Of a stretch of DNA of 64,000 nucleotides, positions 24,941 to 33,720 are shown piece by piece (position 1 is the stretch's first letter; each line of letters begins with the position of its first letter). This DNA comes from Siphonobacter sp. SORGH_AS_0500 (GTDB taxonomy: Bacteria > Bacteroidota > Bacteroidia > Cytophagales > Spirosomataceae), in NCBI RefSeq assembly GCF_002838835.1, contig NZ_NHPP01000001.1, positions 372,001 to 436,000 on the forward strand, read 5' to 3'. The position numbers and the translations under genes are program-made. The notes under the pieces were generated by a model that saw only the letters and a program-made list of their open reading frames with translations, searched no databases and was not told the origin of the DNA.

Positions 24941-25921
24941 TTAACGTCCCCGGCCAAACCAGGCTTTCACGTCATGCTGAGCTTCAATATTCGTTTGAAC
25001 GGACTTGGGTAACTTGGCAAAGAAGTCAATTCCGGTTTTCTTTTCAACGTCATCAATTGAAGTCGTAAAATCCTGAAGAACTACGTTCACAAAAGCTTTA
25101 TTGGCGATAAAGAACGCAATAGCTTCCTGTTTATGAGGATCGTATACGAGTTTGTAGTAGTATTCAGGAACCGCAATTTTCGTACTCTTGCCAATCGTTG
25201 GTAATCCTTTTTTCAGAACGGGTCCGGTAACAATAACCAGATCACCCCGTTTTTTGCTCCAGCTTCTTACTTTCTGCTCAATGTTATTCCAGATGCCCGT
25301 GTTAAGCTCGTGCAATTGCGGAGACATATTACTCATGTAAAAACTTTCGTCCTTCAATTCCTGATCATAGTTAAAATCACCTGCCGGAGCCAGGTGCCCC
25401 CGATCATAACCCGTATTGGTGTAATCATTCGGCAAAGCTGTTTTCGTCTTTACCATTGGATCGGGCTGAAAACTATCGGCTCGCTTAGCATTACCTTTTT
25501 TGTTAAGTAACAAATGGACCACCCAGGATGGCTGCTCATATTCTTCCTGATAGTCAAGAATGTATCCTCTGCGTCTGATAATCTGATCATTCTTGTTGTA
25601 GGCAGGTAAGTACTCATCTATCGAACCCAGCGTAGAGCTAGTATTTTCCTCTCCGCTTTGTGTACTGCTTTCCTCCCGTACATCCGAAGCTTCCGAGTCA
25701 TACTCTTCTTTCCTACCCTTTTCACGTTTCGAACCTGTTTCTTTGCTGGTATCCACCGGACGCGTTTCCGGTGGGCGTTTCATGCCCGCTATTTCATACA
25801 AATCCCCCTTGATTACCTCAAAAGGATGCGGCTGGTTACAGTAGCGGAGAACCAGTCCGATACCCACTAAAAACAGAATAAAAACGAAGCGATTATTACG
25901 CATCCCTCTCGTACGTGCCAT
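24941..25921 (-). CDS. DNA/RNA non-specific endonuclease, membrane-anchored
   Basis: A 326-residue NUC1-type (beta-beta-alpha metal) nuclease from the ATG at 25921; the frame extends to 25978 but that start would put charged residues before the membrane segment. The N-terminal helix FVFILFLVGIGLVLRYC anchors it, followed by a Ser/Glu-rich linker of about 80 residues. The catalytic motif DRGHLAPAGDF gives the general base His176, and IWNNIEQKVRSW supplies the metal-binding Asn. The domain would face the periplasm, suggesting nutrient or foreign-DNA degradation. It is not next to secretion or immunity genes. Confidence 0.88.
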   Translation of the reverse strand: MARTRGMRNNRFVFILFLVGIGLVLRYCNQPHPFEVIKGDLYEIAGMKRPPETRPVDTSKETGSKREKGRKEEYDSEASDVREESSTQSGEENTSSTLGSIDEYLPAYNKNDQIIRRRGYILDYQEEYEQPSWVVHLLLNKKGNAKRADSFQPDPMVKTKTALPNDYTNTGYDRGHLAPAGDFNYDQELKDESFYMSNMSPQLHELNTGIWNNIEQKVRSWSKKRGDLVIVTGPVLKKGLPTIGKSTKIAVPEYYYKLVYDPHKQEAIAFFIANKAFVNVVLQDFTTSIDDVEKKTGIDFFAKLPKSVQTNIEAQHDVKAWFGRGR

Positions 25922-26084
25922 TTCAACTAATAAATAACGAATTCTAAAACGGGTGTAAAGATGACTCGTTTTTGTCAAATCAGTTTAGTTTACGGTTGTC
26001 GGTTTGCAGTTTTTAGTCAGATTTATTCCGTTTTGTTTCAATTTATTACTCACAATCTATCTTCGTACTTCTGACATCTCTCTT

Positions 26085-26909
26085 ATGACTCCTGAAATCA
26101 TTCGCGAAACCAGCGAATTCATACAAAATCAGTTACCCGATTTTGAAGCCAAGATCGGTATTATTCTAGGTACGGGCCTTGGGCATCTGGCTCAGGAAAT
26201 CGAGGTGCTTTGCGAAATTCCTTATCATGTGCTCCCCCATTTCCCGATCTCTACGGTTGAAACGCATTCAGGTAAATTAATACTGGGCACTTTGGGCGGA
26301 AAATCCGTTATCTGCTTGCAGGGTCGCTTTCATTATTACGAAGGGTATTCGATGCAGGAAGTTACCTTTCCCATTCGGGTATTGCATTCGCTGGGCGTGA
26401 AGTATCTGTTTGTTTCCAACGCCGCCGGGGGTCTCAATCCGGTATTCAACATCAGCGATTTAATGATCATTGAAGACCACGTTGCGTTATTTCTGCCCGA
26501 AAGCCCCTTACGCGGCAAAAACCCTGCTTCATTTGGCCCGCGTTTCCCCGACATGAGCCAACCGTATGATCTTGAGTTAATTAATCAGGGAAAAGCTATT
26601 CTAAAAGCGTTGGGAGTAACCGTTCATTCGGGTGTATATACCAGCGTTCAGGGACCACAACTGGAGACAAAAGCCGAGTACCGACTCCTTCGTCAGCTCG
26701 GCACAGATGCCGTTGGCATGAGTACTGTTCCCGAAGTAATCGTAGCTCATCAGGTGGGCATGAAGGTTTTTGCCTGTTCTGTCATCACGGATTTATGTTT
26801 TCCTGAAACGCTGAAAGAAGCCAAATTCGAAGAAATCCTGGCGGCAGCCGCTCAGGCTGAACCTCACTTAACCCAACTCTTTATTCGATTAATCCAACAG
26901 ATTTCCTGA
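26085..26909 (+). CDS. punA: purine-nucleoside phosphorylase
   Basis: A 274-residue trimeric-type PNP that splits purine nucleosides to free base and ribose-1-phosphate. Motifs in order: [16 protein letters not shown], the phosphate-binding [37 protein letters not shown], and the purine-binding [10 protein letters not shown] with [15 protein letters not shown]. The open frame reaches 26004 but the upstream part is AT-rich and unlike the family start; ATG 26085 gives a normal length. It is followed 70 bases later by the Gfo/Idh/MocA gene, with a hairpin between them. Confidence 0.95.
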   Translation: MTPEIIRETSEFIQNQLPDFEAKIGIILGTGLGHLAQEIEVLCEIPYHVLPHFPISTVETHSGKLILGTLGGKSVICLQGRFHYYEGYSMQEVTFPIRVLHSLGVKYLFVSNAAGGLNPVFNISDLMIIEDHVALFLPESPLRGKNPASFGPRFPDMSQPYDLELINQGKAILKALGVTVHSGVYTSVQGPQLETKAEYRLLRQLGTDAVGMSTVPEVIVAHQVGMKVFACSVITDLCFPETLKEAKFEEILAAAAQAEPHLTQLFIRLIQQIS

Positions 26910-26937
26910 GGTTTTGTATCTTTCGGTTCCTCTACAC

Positions 26938-26963
26938 GCCTTCGGGTTTCACCGCCCGAAGGC
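26938..26963 (+). terminator. hairpin after punA
   Basis: GCCTTCGGG (26938-26946) pairs with CCCGAAGGC (26955-26963) over 9 bp, with an 8-base loop. No T tract follows, so it may attenuate rather than end transcription before the next gene at 26979. Confidence 0.4.
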
Positions 26964-26978
26964 AGACGCTAAACCTCT

Positions 26979-28268
26979 ATGAACCGAAGAACTTTTCTGG
27001 AAAGCACTTCCAAGGCTTCCCTGGCCTTTTCCGCCGTCCCTTTGTTATCCTCTTTCGTTCGAACGGAAAAATACAAAACCGCCCTCATTGGCTCAGGCTG
27101 GTGGGGCATGAATATCCTACGGTGTGCCGTGCAGGCAGGGCAATCGAAAGTAGTTGCTCTTTGTGACGTGGATACTCGCCAGATCAAGTCCGCTCAGCAG
27201 GAACTCCGTAAACTCACCAGCGATCAGCCCAAAGTCTATCGGGATTACCGCGAAATGCTGGCCAAAGAAAAACCTGAAATTGTAATTGTAGCCACGCCCG
27301 ATCACTGGCATCCGCTTTGCTGCATTGCGGCCATCGAGTCGGGAGCTCATGTATATGTAGAAAAACCCGTTAGTCATACCATCTTGGAAGGTCGGGCGAT
27401 GGTGAATGCCGCTCGTAAGCATAATCGCGTCGTACAGGTAGGCACGCATCGACGCGTTTCCCCCCATAACACTTCAGGAATGGATTTTCTGAAATCGGGC
27501 AAAGCCGGAAAAATTGGCATGGTCCGGGCTTTCGTGCATTACGGCGGTGGTCCAGGAGAGAAAACAACCGCTCAGGAGCCCCCTAAAGAACTCGACTGGA
27601 ACGCCTGGTGCGGCCCCGCTCCCCTCGCCGAGTACCACCCCAGCATGCATCCGAAAGGCTTTCGTTTATTTCTGGATTATGCCAACGGGCAGCTTGGCGA
27701 CTGGGGCATTCACTGGCTGGATCAGATTCTGTGGTGGAGTGAAGACCCGCATCCCAAACAGATTTACTCGACGGGCGACAGAGCCATTCGCCAGGACGAC
27801 ACCGACGCCCCGGATCACCAAATTGCGGCCTGGAAGTTTGACGATTTTACGGTTGAATGGGAACACCGGCTTTTTGCGGGGAATGAAGCCGAAAAAGCCA
27901 ATGTCGGCTGTTACTTCTACGGTACGGAAGGAACCTTTCACATGGGCTGGACGGATGGCTGGACTTTCTATCCGACTAACAAGAACAAATCCATCATTCA
28001 TCAGGACCCTAAACTGGATTTACCCGATCAGCAAAACATTGCTGCACTCTGGCGTAATTTCCTCGACTGCATTGAAAGCGGACAAAAGCCCATTTGTGAT
28101 ATTGAAATTGGTCAGCGGTCCACGAACATGGCTCTCTTAGGGATGCTTTCGTATAAATTAGGCAGAAGCATTAACTGGGACGGTACGAAAGAACAAATCC
28201 TGAATGACGAAGAAGCCACCAAACTTCTCCGACGAGATTATAGGGGAGAATGGCAATATCCGGTCTAA
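26979..28268 (+). CDS. Gfo/Idh/MocA family oxidoreductase, Tat-exported
   Basis: A 429-residue NAD(P)-dependent sugar dehydrogenase-like protein. MNRRTFLESTSKASLAFSAV is a Tat signal, so export is likely. The Rossmann domain begins TALIGSGWWGMN, with the CDVDTRQ acidic residue binding the adenosine ribose. The catalytic EKPVSHT motif is present, and the C-terminal domain has GDWGIHWLDQILWW. The group with Trp-rich C-terminal region often acts on glycosides in Bacteroidota; the exact substrate is unknown. It ends before a repeat-filled gap. Confidence 0.92.
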   Translation: MNRRTFLESTSKASLAFSAVPLLSSFVRTEKYKTALIGSGWWGMNILRCAVQAGQSKVVALCDVDTRQIKSAQQELRKLTSDQPKVYRDYREMLAKEKPEIVIVATPDHWHPLCCIAAIESGAHVYVEKPVSHTILEGRAMVNAARKHNRVVQVGTHRRVSPHNTSGMDFLKSGKAGKIGMVRAFVHYGGGPGEKTTAQEPPKELDWNAWCGPAPLAEYHPSMHPKGFRLFLDYANGQLGDWGIHWLDQILWWSEDPHPKQIYSTGDRAIRQDDTDAPDHQIAAWKFDDFTVEWEHRLFAGNEAEKANVGCYFYGTEGTFHMGWTDGWTFYPTNKNKSIIHQDPKLDLPDQQNIAALWRNFLDCIESGQKPICDIEIGQRSTNMALLGMLSYKLGRSINWDGTKEQILNDEEATKLLRRDYRGEWQYPV

Positions 28269-28304
28269 AATAAGGCTTTTACTGATGGGAACTTAAGAAA
28301 TGAA

Positions 28305-28449
28305 CTATTGCTGGCAGAGAAAAAGCTGGAAAAACTGTTTCTCACTCACAAGCTGAAAGCCCTGCCGCTGCCAGCTTTTCTGCTGGCAGCAATAGCTTAT
28401 TTGGGGTTTGCTGCCAGCAGAAAAGCTGGCCGGGCCACGCTGGCAGCGG
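28305..28449. repeat. nested inverted repeat element with 23-bp perfect arms
   Basis: 28370-28392 and 28408-28430 are exact reverse complements (core CCAGCTTTTCTGCTGGCAGC) separated by 15 bases. CCGCTGCCAGC (28365-28375) also pairs with GCTGGCAGCGG (28439-28449), giving an alternative longer fold. A degenerate third copy, TTGCTGGCAGAGAAAAAGC, starts near 28308. The element fills the gap between two convergent genes and has no coding capacity of its own. It is a REP- or MITE-like structure, different in sequence from that at 13.6 kb. Confidence 0.8.
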
Positions 28450-28512
28450 TACTTCCTAATACGGCTGATCCAATGTGTTCACTTGTTTCTTCTATTAACA
28501 AACAACTATCCC

Positions 28513-28833
28513 CTAAAGCTCCCATTCATCCACCCAGCGTTGATAAGCTCCCTTAAGCTCTCGCAGGGCATGGAAATCCTTTGCTTCTTCCGCCTTCTGA
28601 ATTCCCTGTTCGTAAATCACTCGGGCTTTGTCCTCTTCCTCCTGCTCTGCCCAGAATTGGGCGGCGTGGTAATAGGTGGGTAAGTAGTCTGGGAAATCGC
28701 TGATTAGCTTATCAAACCCTTCCCCCGCTTTAGTGGAATCCGTTTTCTGATATTCTAACGTCAGAGCATACCAGTTGAAAGGATCATTGGGTTCTTCCCT
28801 ACAAAAATCTATTAACAATTCCAGACGGTTCAT
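28513..28833 (-). CDS. small TPR-like protein
   Basis: A 106-residue helical protein made of about three tetratricopeptide-like units: MNRLELLIDFCREEPNDPFNWYALTLEY... pattern, PTYYHAAQFWAEQEEEDKARVIY, and EGIQKAEE-type repeats. The W/A/Y/P spacing (DPFNWYALTLE, ALRELKGAY) fits TPR helices. It would act as a protein-binding scaffold in the cytoplasm; no partner is indicated. It converges with the oxidoreductase gene across the inverted repeat element. Confidence 0.7.
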   Translation of the reverse strand: MNRLELLIDFCREEPNDPFNWYALTLEYQKTDSTKAGEGFDKLISDFPDYLPTYYHAAQFWAEQEEEDKARVIYEQGIQKAEEAKDFHALRELKGAYQRWVDEWEL

Positions 28834-29073
28834 AACGGGATTTTATGGGCTGATCGCGGAGAAACAGACCCGTATGAGTATTTTTATTTTATTCCATTTG
28901 CGAAGATAATCCATAAGCGATTCTCCTTCAAAATGCTGCTTATGTCAGCTTAAAATCATGAGCTGACCCTAATTTTTCTGCCAAAAATGGCATCAGAACA
29001 ATTGGTATAGTCTTTTCGTTACACTTTTTGTAACTCCTGAAAGGCATTATAAATCGGAATAAGGCAGGTCTGG
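28834..29073. other. divergent intergenic region
   Basis: Between the divergent TPR and DUF151 genes. Besides the promoter listed separately, only AT-rich sequence is seen, with no ORF. Confidence 0.5.
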
Positions 29074-29105
29074 TTTCCAAAACTCGACGGGTCTTGTTAC
29101 TTTTG
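29074..29105 (+). promoter_or_regulatory. candidate Bacteroidota promoter of the DUF151-ftsX cluster
   Basis: TTTC (29074-29077), 20 bases, then TACTTTTG (29098-29105) match the TTTG / TAnnTTTG pattern with one mismatch at -33. The start codon is at 29135, leaving a leader of about 25 bases. Confidence 0.55.
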
Positions 29106-29134
29106 CCTACCTTTCTAAACAGAGGTCGTAACCA

Positions 29135-29719
29135 GTGGAAAAAATCAAGTTAGAGATTTTAGGTCTTTCCCCGAGTCAATCACAGACCGGGTCATTTGCT
29201 CTGATATTGGGTGAAGAGTTTGGTAATCGTCGATTACCCATCATTATTGGCATGTTTGAAGCCCAAGCAATTGCTATCGAAATTGAAAAAATAACCCCGA
29301 ACCGTCCGATGACGCACGATTTGTTTAAATCGTTTGCTCAGGGTTTTCATTATAAGGTCACTGAAATTGTGATTTCCGATCTGCGGGAAGGGATTTTCTT
29401 CGCTCAGATTGTCTGCACGGATGGATTAAAAGAACGCGTAGTTGATGCCCGTCCGTCGGATGCCATCGCCATTGGTCTGCGTTTCAACGTTCCCATTTAT
29501 ACTTTTGAAAACTTACTTTCAGAAGCCGGAATCGTTGCCAATGAAGGAACTTCAAGCGAAAAACCTGAGCCCGCTCCCGTGTCAGCCAGCAAGCCCTTTC
29601 CCGATCAGTTGAAAGATAACACAACCGAAGATTTGCATAAAATGCTGGATCAGGCTTTGACGAATGAAGAGTACGAAAAAGCAGCCCAGATTCGCGACGA
29701 AATAAGTCGTCGCAATTAG
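29135..29719 (+). CDS. bifunctional nuclease family protein (DUF151) with UvrB/UvrC motif
   Basis: A 194-residue protein with a DUF151 domain in the first 135 residues (LILGEEFGNRRLPIIIGMFEAQAIAI split as ALILGEEFGNRRLPII and GMFEAQAIAIE; DARPSDAIAIGLR) and a C-terminal UvrB/UvrC helix pair (LHKMLDQALTNEEYEKAAQIRDEI). Members of this group have DNase/RNase activity and are common in Bacteroidota. The start is GTG 29135, since no ATG in frame lies upstream and the family begins at this point. It leads the ftsX-DUF3098-uppP-truB-ribF set, all in one direction. Confidence 0.9.
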   Translation: MEKIKLEILGLSPSQSQTGSFALILGEEFGNRRLPIIIGMFEAQAIAIEIEKITPNRPMTHDLFKSFAQGFHYKVTEIVISDLREGIFFAQIVCTDGLKERVVDARPSDAIAIGLRFNVPIYTFENLLSEAGIVANEGTSSEKPEPAPVSASKPFPDQLKDNTTEDLHKMLDQALTNEEYEKAAQIRDEISRRN

Positions 29720-29761
29720 GAGTTACTGTTCGTTAAAAACCCTTAAAAATAGCAAGCGGCT

Positions 29762-29791
29762 GTTTCTTCCTTCGGGAAACATCTATTTTTG
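29762..29791 (+). promoter_or_regulatory. candidate Bacteroidota promoter of ftsX
   Basis: TTTC near 29763-29766, about 18 bases, then TATTTTTG (29784-29791) match the TTTG / TAnnTTTG consensus with one mismatch. The ATG at 29807 is 15 bases downstream of the -7 box, so the leader would be very short. Confidence 0.5.
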
Positions 29792-29806
29792 CAAGGATTC
29801 GCTCGT

Positions 29807-30691
29807 ATGGCCACAGAAAAACAACGTAAAAAGTATTTACCTAATCTGACTATTACTGTTAGCTTAACCATCGCCCTGTTTATCATTGGCTTGTGTGGTT
29901 TATTAACAGTGATGGGCCGGAAATTATCGGAGGTAGTAAAGCAAAATATTGAGGTTCAGGTGTACCTCAACAAAGACCTTACTGCCGAGCAATCCGAGGG
30001 AGTTCGTAACCAGATTCTGGCTAAACCATACGTTGCCCGGAAAGAGGGCAAGCCTCAGGTAACCTTTGTTTCCAAGGAAGAGGCTGCGGAAAAGTTTATT
30101 AAAGATACGGGCGAAAATTTCAAAGAGTTTCTGGGCGAAAATCCGCTTCGGGATGGCGTCTTTATTAAAATTCAGGAAGATTATTTTTCAGAAAACGGTC
30201 TGAAACAAATCAAGCAGGATTTACAACGCATTCCGGGGGTTTTTGAAGCTAGCTACGTAGAGAATTTTGTAGATGAGGTGAACAAAAACATCACTAAAAT
30301 CTATATTGTGCTTTCGTCCTTCGTAGTTTTATTACTGATTATCATTGTTGTTCTGGTTAATAATACGATTAAACTCGCTCTTTATTCACAGCGGTTTACT
30401 ATTCGTAGTATGCAGTTGGTTGGAGCCACCAATGGATTCATCCGCAAACCCTTTTTATACCGCGGATTGATTCAGGGCATTGTTAGTGCAATACTCGCCT
30501 GCGGGTTATTAGTAGCTATTATCAATCTGGGTTTCAAGTACGTTCCCGAAATTAATGTCCTGCTAGGCGATTGGGAGAAGTTAGGAATCCTGGCCGCTGT
30601 CCTGTTGATCATTGGCATGTTTATTGGATTTGTAAGCACGCTTCAGTCCGTAGAACGCTATCTACGCTCATCTGTCGATAAGCTTTACTAG
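29807..30691 (+). CDS. ftsX: cell division protein FtsX
   Basis: A 294-residue permease-like protein of the FtsEX complex, which couples ATP hydrolysis to septal peptidoglycan hydrolases. Layout: one N-terminal membrane segment (VSLTIALFIIGLCGLLTVM), a periplasmic domain with IEVQVYLNKDLT and FLGENPLRDGVFIK, and three C-terminal segments (VLSSFVVLLLIIIVVLVNN; LIQGIVSAILACGLLVAI; LGILAAVLLIIGMFIGFV). RFTIRSMQLVGATNGFIRKP is the family loop. The TTG at 29789 in the same frame is less likely. The ATPase gene ftsE is not in the window, as is common in Bacteroidota. Confidence 0.95.
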   Translation: MATEKQRKKYLPNLTITVSLTIALFIIGLCGLLTVMGRKLSEVVKQNIEVQVYLNKDLTAEQSEGVRNQILAKPYVARKEGKPQVTFVSKEEAAEKFIKDTGENFKEFLGENPLRDGVFIKIQEDYFSENGLKQIKQDLQRIPGVFEASYVENFVDEVNKNITKIYIVLSSFVVLLLIIIVVLVNNTIKLALYSQRFTIRSMQLVGATNGFIRKPFLYRGLIQGIVSAILACGLLVAIINLGFKYVPEINVLLGDWEKLGILAAVLLIIGMFIGFVSTLQSVERYLRSSVDKLY

Positions 30692-30744
30692 CCTTTTGTT
30701 ATTAAAGATTTTATACCCGGTTAACGCTCATACATTTAACTATT

Positions 30745-31014
30745 ATGGCAACAGAATTTAAAACCTCAGGCATTTCCAGCCCCTTCGCAACTGGCAATGA
30801 CGCCTCAGCTCAAGCGAAAGCCATGCCTTTTCAGCGTAGCAACTATTTGTGGATGATCATCGGCGTGGTTACCATCCTGGCAGGCTTTTTCATCATGAGT
30901 ATGGACAAAGAGGAATTTGGCTTCGGTTTCCTGGGCCTTACCCTCGGTCCTATCGTTGTGGTTGCTGGTTATATCATTGAATTCTACGCCATTTTACAAA
31001 AGCCTAAGGCTTAG
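30745..31014 (+). CDS. DUF3098 domain-containing membrane protein
   Basis: An 89-residue protein with two transmembrane helices (YLWMIIGVVTILAGFFIM and LTLGPIVVVAGYIIEFYA) and the conserved MPFQRSNY before the first one. DUF3098 proteins are short membrane proteins found in this position beside ftsX and uppP in many Bacteroidota. The function is unknown; the context suggests envelope or division work. It lies 53 bases after ftsX and is followed by a hairpin. Confidence 0.9.
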   Translation: MATEFKTSGISSPFATGNDASAQAKAMPFQRSNYLWMIIGVVTILAGFFIMSMDKEEFGFGFLGLTLGPIVVVAGYIIEFYAILQKPKA

Positions 31015-31037
31015 TTCATACAGGTCTTGTTTGAAGG

Positions 31038-31076
31038 GTACTGGGAGCATCTCTGCTTCCAGTACTTTCTTTGTTT
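31038..31076 (+). terminator. hairpin between DUF3098 and uppP genes
   Basis: GTACTGGGAGCA (31038-31049) pairs with TGCTTCCAGTAC (31054-31065), including one G-T pair, and is followed by a T-rich run. It may end or attenuate transcription before uppP. Confidence 0.7.
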
Positions 31077-31116
31077 TATTCCGCCAAATCTACTTCCTAT
31101 TTAATCAACCTTTTTC

Positions 31117-31911
31117 ATGTCAATTCTACACGCTATTATCTTAGCAATTATTGAAGGCCTTACGGAGTATTTACCCATTTCATCCACCGGCCACATGATT
31201 CTTTACTCTTCGTTCGCCGGCATTGCTTCCGATCCTTTCGTCAAACTTTTTACGGTTGCCATTCAGTTCGGAGCGATTCTATCGGTGGTTGTTTTATACT
31301 TCAAGCGTTTTTTCCGTTCATTTAATTTTTATATCAAGTTATTCGTCGCTTTTATACCCGCCGCCGTTTTTGGTTTGTTATTCAGCGATATCATCGATAG
31401 CCTGTTAGAAAGTGCCATGGGCGTCGCCGTTTCCTTACTGATCGGAGGAATCATTTTACTCTTTGTAGACAAATGGTTTACCAACCCGGTCATTACTGAA
31501 GAGAAGGATATTAACTTATGGAATGCCTTCAAAATCGGGATGTTCCAGTGCATAGCTATGATTCCGGGCGTTTCCCGTTCTGGTGCATCTATCGTTGGCG
31601 GGATGAGTCAGGGGATCAGCCGTAAAGCAGCAGCGGAATTCTCCTTTTTTCTGGCTGTTCCAACGATGTTTGCGGCCACGGGCAAAAAAATGCTGGATTA
31701 TTTCATGGACGGAAACACGCTAACGGGCGATCAGATTCAACTGTTTGTCATTGGCAACGTCGTAGCCTTTATTGTAGCCATGATTGCCATTCGTTTCTTT
31801 ATTAGTTTCCTGACGAAATACGGCTTTAAAGTGTTCGGCTGGTACCGAATTGTGATGGGCATTATCATCATCGCCCTCTTGATGAGTGGCGTTAATATGG
31901 AAGTAGTTTAA
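31117..31911 (+). CDS. uppP: undecaprenyl-diphosphatase
   Basis: A 264-residue polytopic membrane enzyme (BacA/UppP family) that dephosphorylates undecaprenyl diphosphate to regenerate the lipid carrier for peptidoglycan and surface polysaccharides. Both signature motifs are intact: [15 protein letters not shown] at residues 13-27 and the [10 protein letters not shown] motif in the middle. Seven to eight membrane segments follow the family pattern. truB begins 9 bases after its stop, so they are co-transcribed. Confidence 0.96.
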   Translation: MSILHAIILAIIEGLTEYLPISSTGHMILYSSFAGIASDPFVKLFTVAIQFGAILSVVVLYFKRFFRSFNFYIKLFVAFIPAAVFGLLFSDIIDSLLESAMGVAVSLLIGGIILLFVDKWFTNPVITEEKDINLWNAFKIGMFQCIAMIPGVSRSGASIVGGMSQGISRKAAAEFSFFLAVPTMFAATGKKMLDYFMDGNTLTGDQIQLFVIGNVVAFIVAMIAIRFFISFLTKYGFKVFGWYRIVMGIIIIALLMSGVNMEVV

Positions 31912-31920
31912 CCCTTGAGT

Positions 31921-32643
31921 ATGGAGCGTGAGGAACAGCAAGTCCAGGCAGCAGATCCCGGAGAAGTCATTATGATAGATAAGCCCCTGGGCTGGACTTC
32001 TTTTGCGGTAGTTAAAAAGCTGAAGTGGGCGGCGAAATATAAAAAGATTGGTCATGCAGGTACCCTGGACCCTCTGGCAACGGGGCTGCTGATTTGCTGT
32101 ACGGGTAAAATGACCAAGCAAATTGAAACGTATCAGGCGGCAGAAAAGGAATACACCGGAACGCTGGTGTTAGGAAAAACCACTCCTTCCGTCGATCTGG
32201 AAACGCCTTTTGATGGCGAATATCCGGTAGATCATATTACTCCCGAAGTGATTGAAAAGGCTTTGGCAGAGTTAACCGGAACGATTTTACAAACCCCTCC
32301 TATTTTTTCAGCCGTGAAAGTAGAAGGCGTTCGGGCTTATGAACTGGCCCGCAGTGGTCAGGAAGCAGAAATTAAGCCTAAACAAATTACTATTACCGCT
32401 TTTGAACTCGATCAAAGCCGTTTTCCTGAACTGGATTTCCGGATTGTCTGTTCCAAAGGCACTTATATCCGTAGTTTAGTTCGCGATTTCGGGTTGCTCT
32501 GCCAGTCAGGAGCTTATATGAAAAGCCTTCGTCGGACGCGTATTGGTGAATTCCACATTGATGACGCGATTTCTCTGGAAGATTTCGTAGAAACACACCG
32601 CCCCGGCAGTGTGCTTTACGAACCCCGAATCAGACCCCTTTAA
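31921..32643 (+). CDS. truB: tRNA pseudouridine synthase B
   Basis: A 240-residue enzyme that makes pseudouridine-55 in the tRNA T-loop. The catalytic Asp50 is in GHAGTLDPLATGLL. IDKPLGWTSF precedes it, and the conserved YEYTG-like KEYTGTLVLG and CSKGTYIRSL motifs follow. The TTG at 31915 is in frame but ATG 31921 is the normal start. ribF starts 4 bases after the stop. Confidence 0.96.
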   Translation: MEREEQQVQAADPGEVIMIDKPLGWTSFAVVKKLKWAAKYKKIGHAGTLDPLATGLLICCTGKMTKQIETYQAAEKEYTGTLVLGKTTPSVDLETPFDGEYPVDHITPEVIEKALAELTGTILQTPPIFSAVKVEGVRAYELARSGQEAEIKPKQITITAFELDQSRFPELDFRIVCSKGTYIRSLVRDFGLLCQSGAYMKSLRRTRIGEFHIDDAISLEDFVETHRPGSVLYEPRIRPL

Positions 32644-32647
32644 ATTT

Positions 32648-33570
32648 ATGCAAGTATACCATGGTATAGAGGAATTCAGGAGACTTCCCAACGCAGTTGT
32701 CACCAGTGGAACTTTCGACGGTGTACACTTAGGCCATCAGAAAATCTTAAATCGATTAATCGAATCAGCCAGGCAGTCCAATGGTGAGTCGGTGGTGATT
32801 ACCTTCTGGCCTCATCCGCGGATTGTGGTTTCCGCGGATAGTGCGGACCTAAAATTACTCAATACGCTCGATGAAAAAATAGAGTATCTCCAGGCTTCTG
32901 GTATTGATCACTTGCTGGTTATTCCTTTCAATCGTGATTTTTCTTTATTAACCTCTGACGAGTTTATCCGAAAGATCCTGATTGATACCATTGGTACCAA
33001 GCGTCTGGTAATTGGTTACGATCATCGTTTTGGACGAAACCGGGAAGGTGGGTTCGATTACCTTCAGGCCCATTCGCACGAATATGGTTTTGAAGTGGAA
33101 GAAATCCCCCGGCAGGATGTTGAACATCTGGCCGTAAGTTCAACCCGAATCCGGCAATCCTTACTGACCGGAGATGTGACGACAGCGGCGGCCTTTCTAG
33201 GTCGATCATATACGCTGAGTGGAACGGTCGTTAAAGGTCGGCAACTGGGTCGCAGTTGGGTTACCCTACTGCCAATCTGGAATTACCCGAATCCTATAAG
33301 CTTGTTCCTGCCGATGGAGTGTATGCCGTTCGGGTGAAGTGGAAGAGCAACTGGTATGGGGGAATGTTGAGTATCGGAACCAACCCTACTGTTGACGGTA
33401 CGATCCGTACCATTGAAGTCAATATTTTCGATTTCGATAAGGAAATTTACGGAGAAAAACTCACGCTGGAATTTGTCATCTGGCTTCGCGGGCAAATTAA
33501 ATACAACGGCCTTGAACCCTTAATAGCCCAGATTGGACAGGATAAAATTGATTCATTAAAGTTCTTATAA
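32648..33570 (+). CDS. ribF: bifunctional riboflavin kinase/FAD synthetase (frameshifted in this sequence)
   Basis: Converts riboflavin to FMN and then FAD. The FAD synthetase half has TSGTFDGVHLGHQKIL near residue 21 and IGYDHRFGRNREG; the kinase half has GYPTANLEL and the nearby SIGTNPTVDGT, ending DSLKFL. The first frame runs off into unrelated residues after KGRQLGRS; the kinase half continues one frame back from about 33256. One base missing within 33250-33256 explains this. No homopolymer is present at the site. Given its essential role, a read error is the likeliest cause. Total about 307 residues. Confidence 0.9.
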
Positions 33571-33573
33571 ATC

Positions 33574-33604
33574 AACAAAGGATGGGTAATGCTCATCCTT
33601 TGTT
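33574..33604 (+). terminator. terminator of the ftsX-ribF cluster
   Basis: AACAAAGGATG (33574-33584) pairs with CATCCTTTGTT (33594-33604), an 11-bp perfect stem with a 9-base loop, directly after ribF. Confidence 0.75.
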
Positions 33605-33720
33605 CGTAACTATAGTAACATAAACGTATAAAATAATAGAGTTTTTAACTCACGAAGAGTCAATTTAGCATTCTAGATATTCTCTTATATTTGGCTGGAC
33701 TTTTTATTACACCACCTTCC

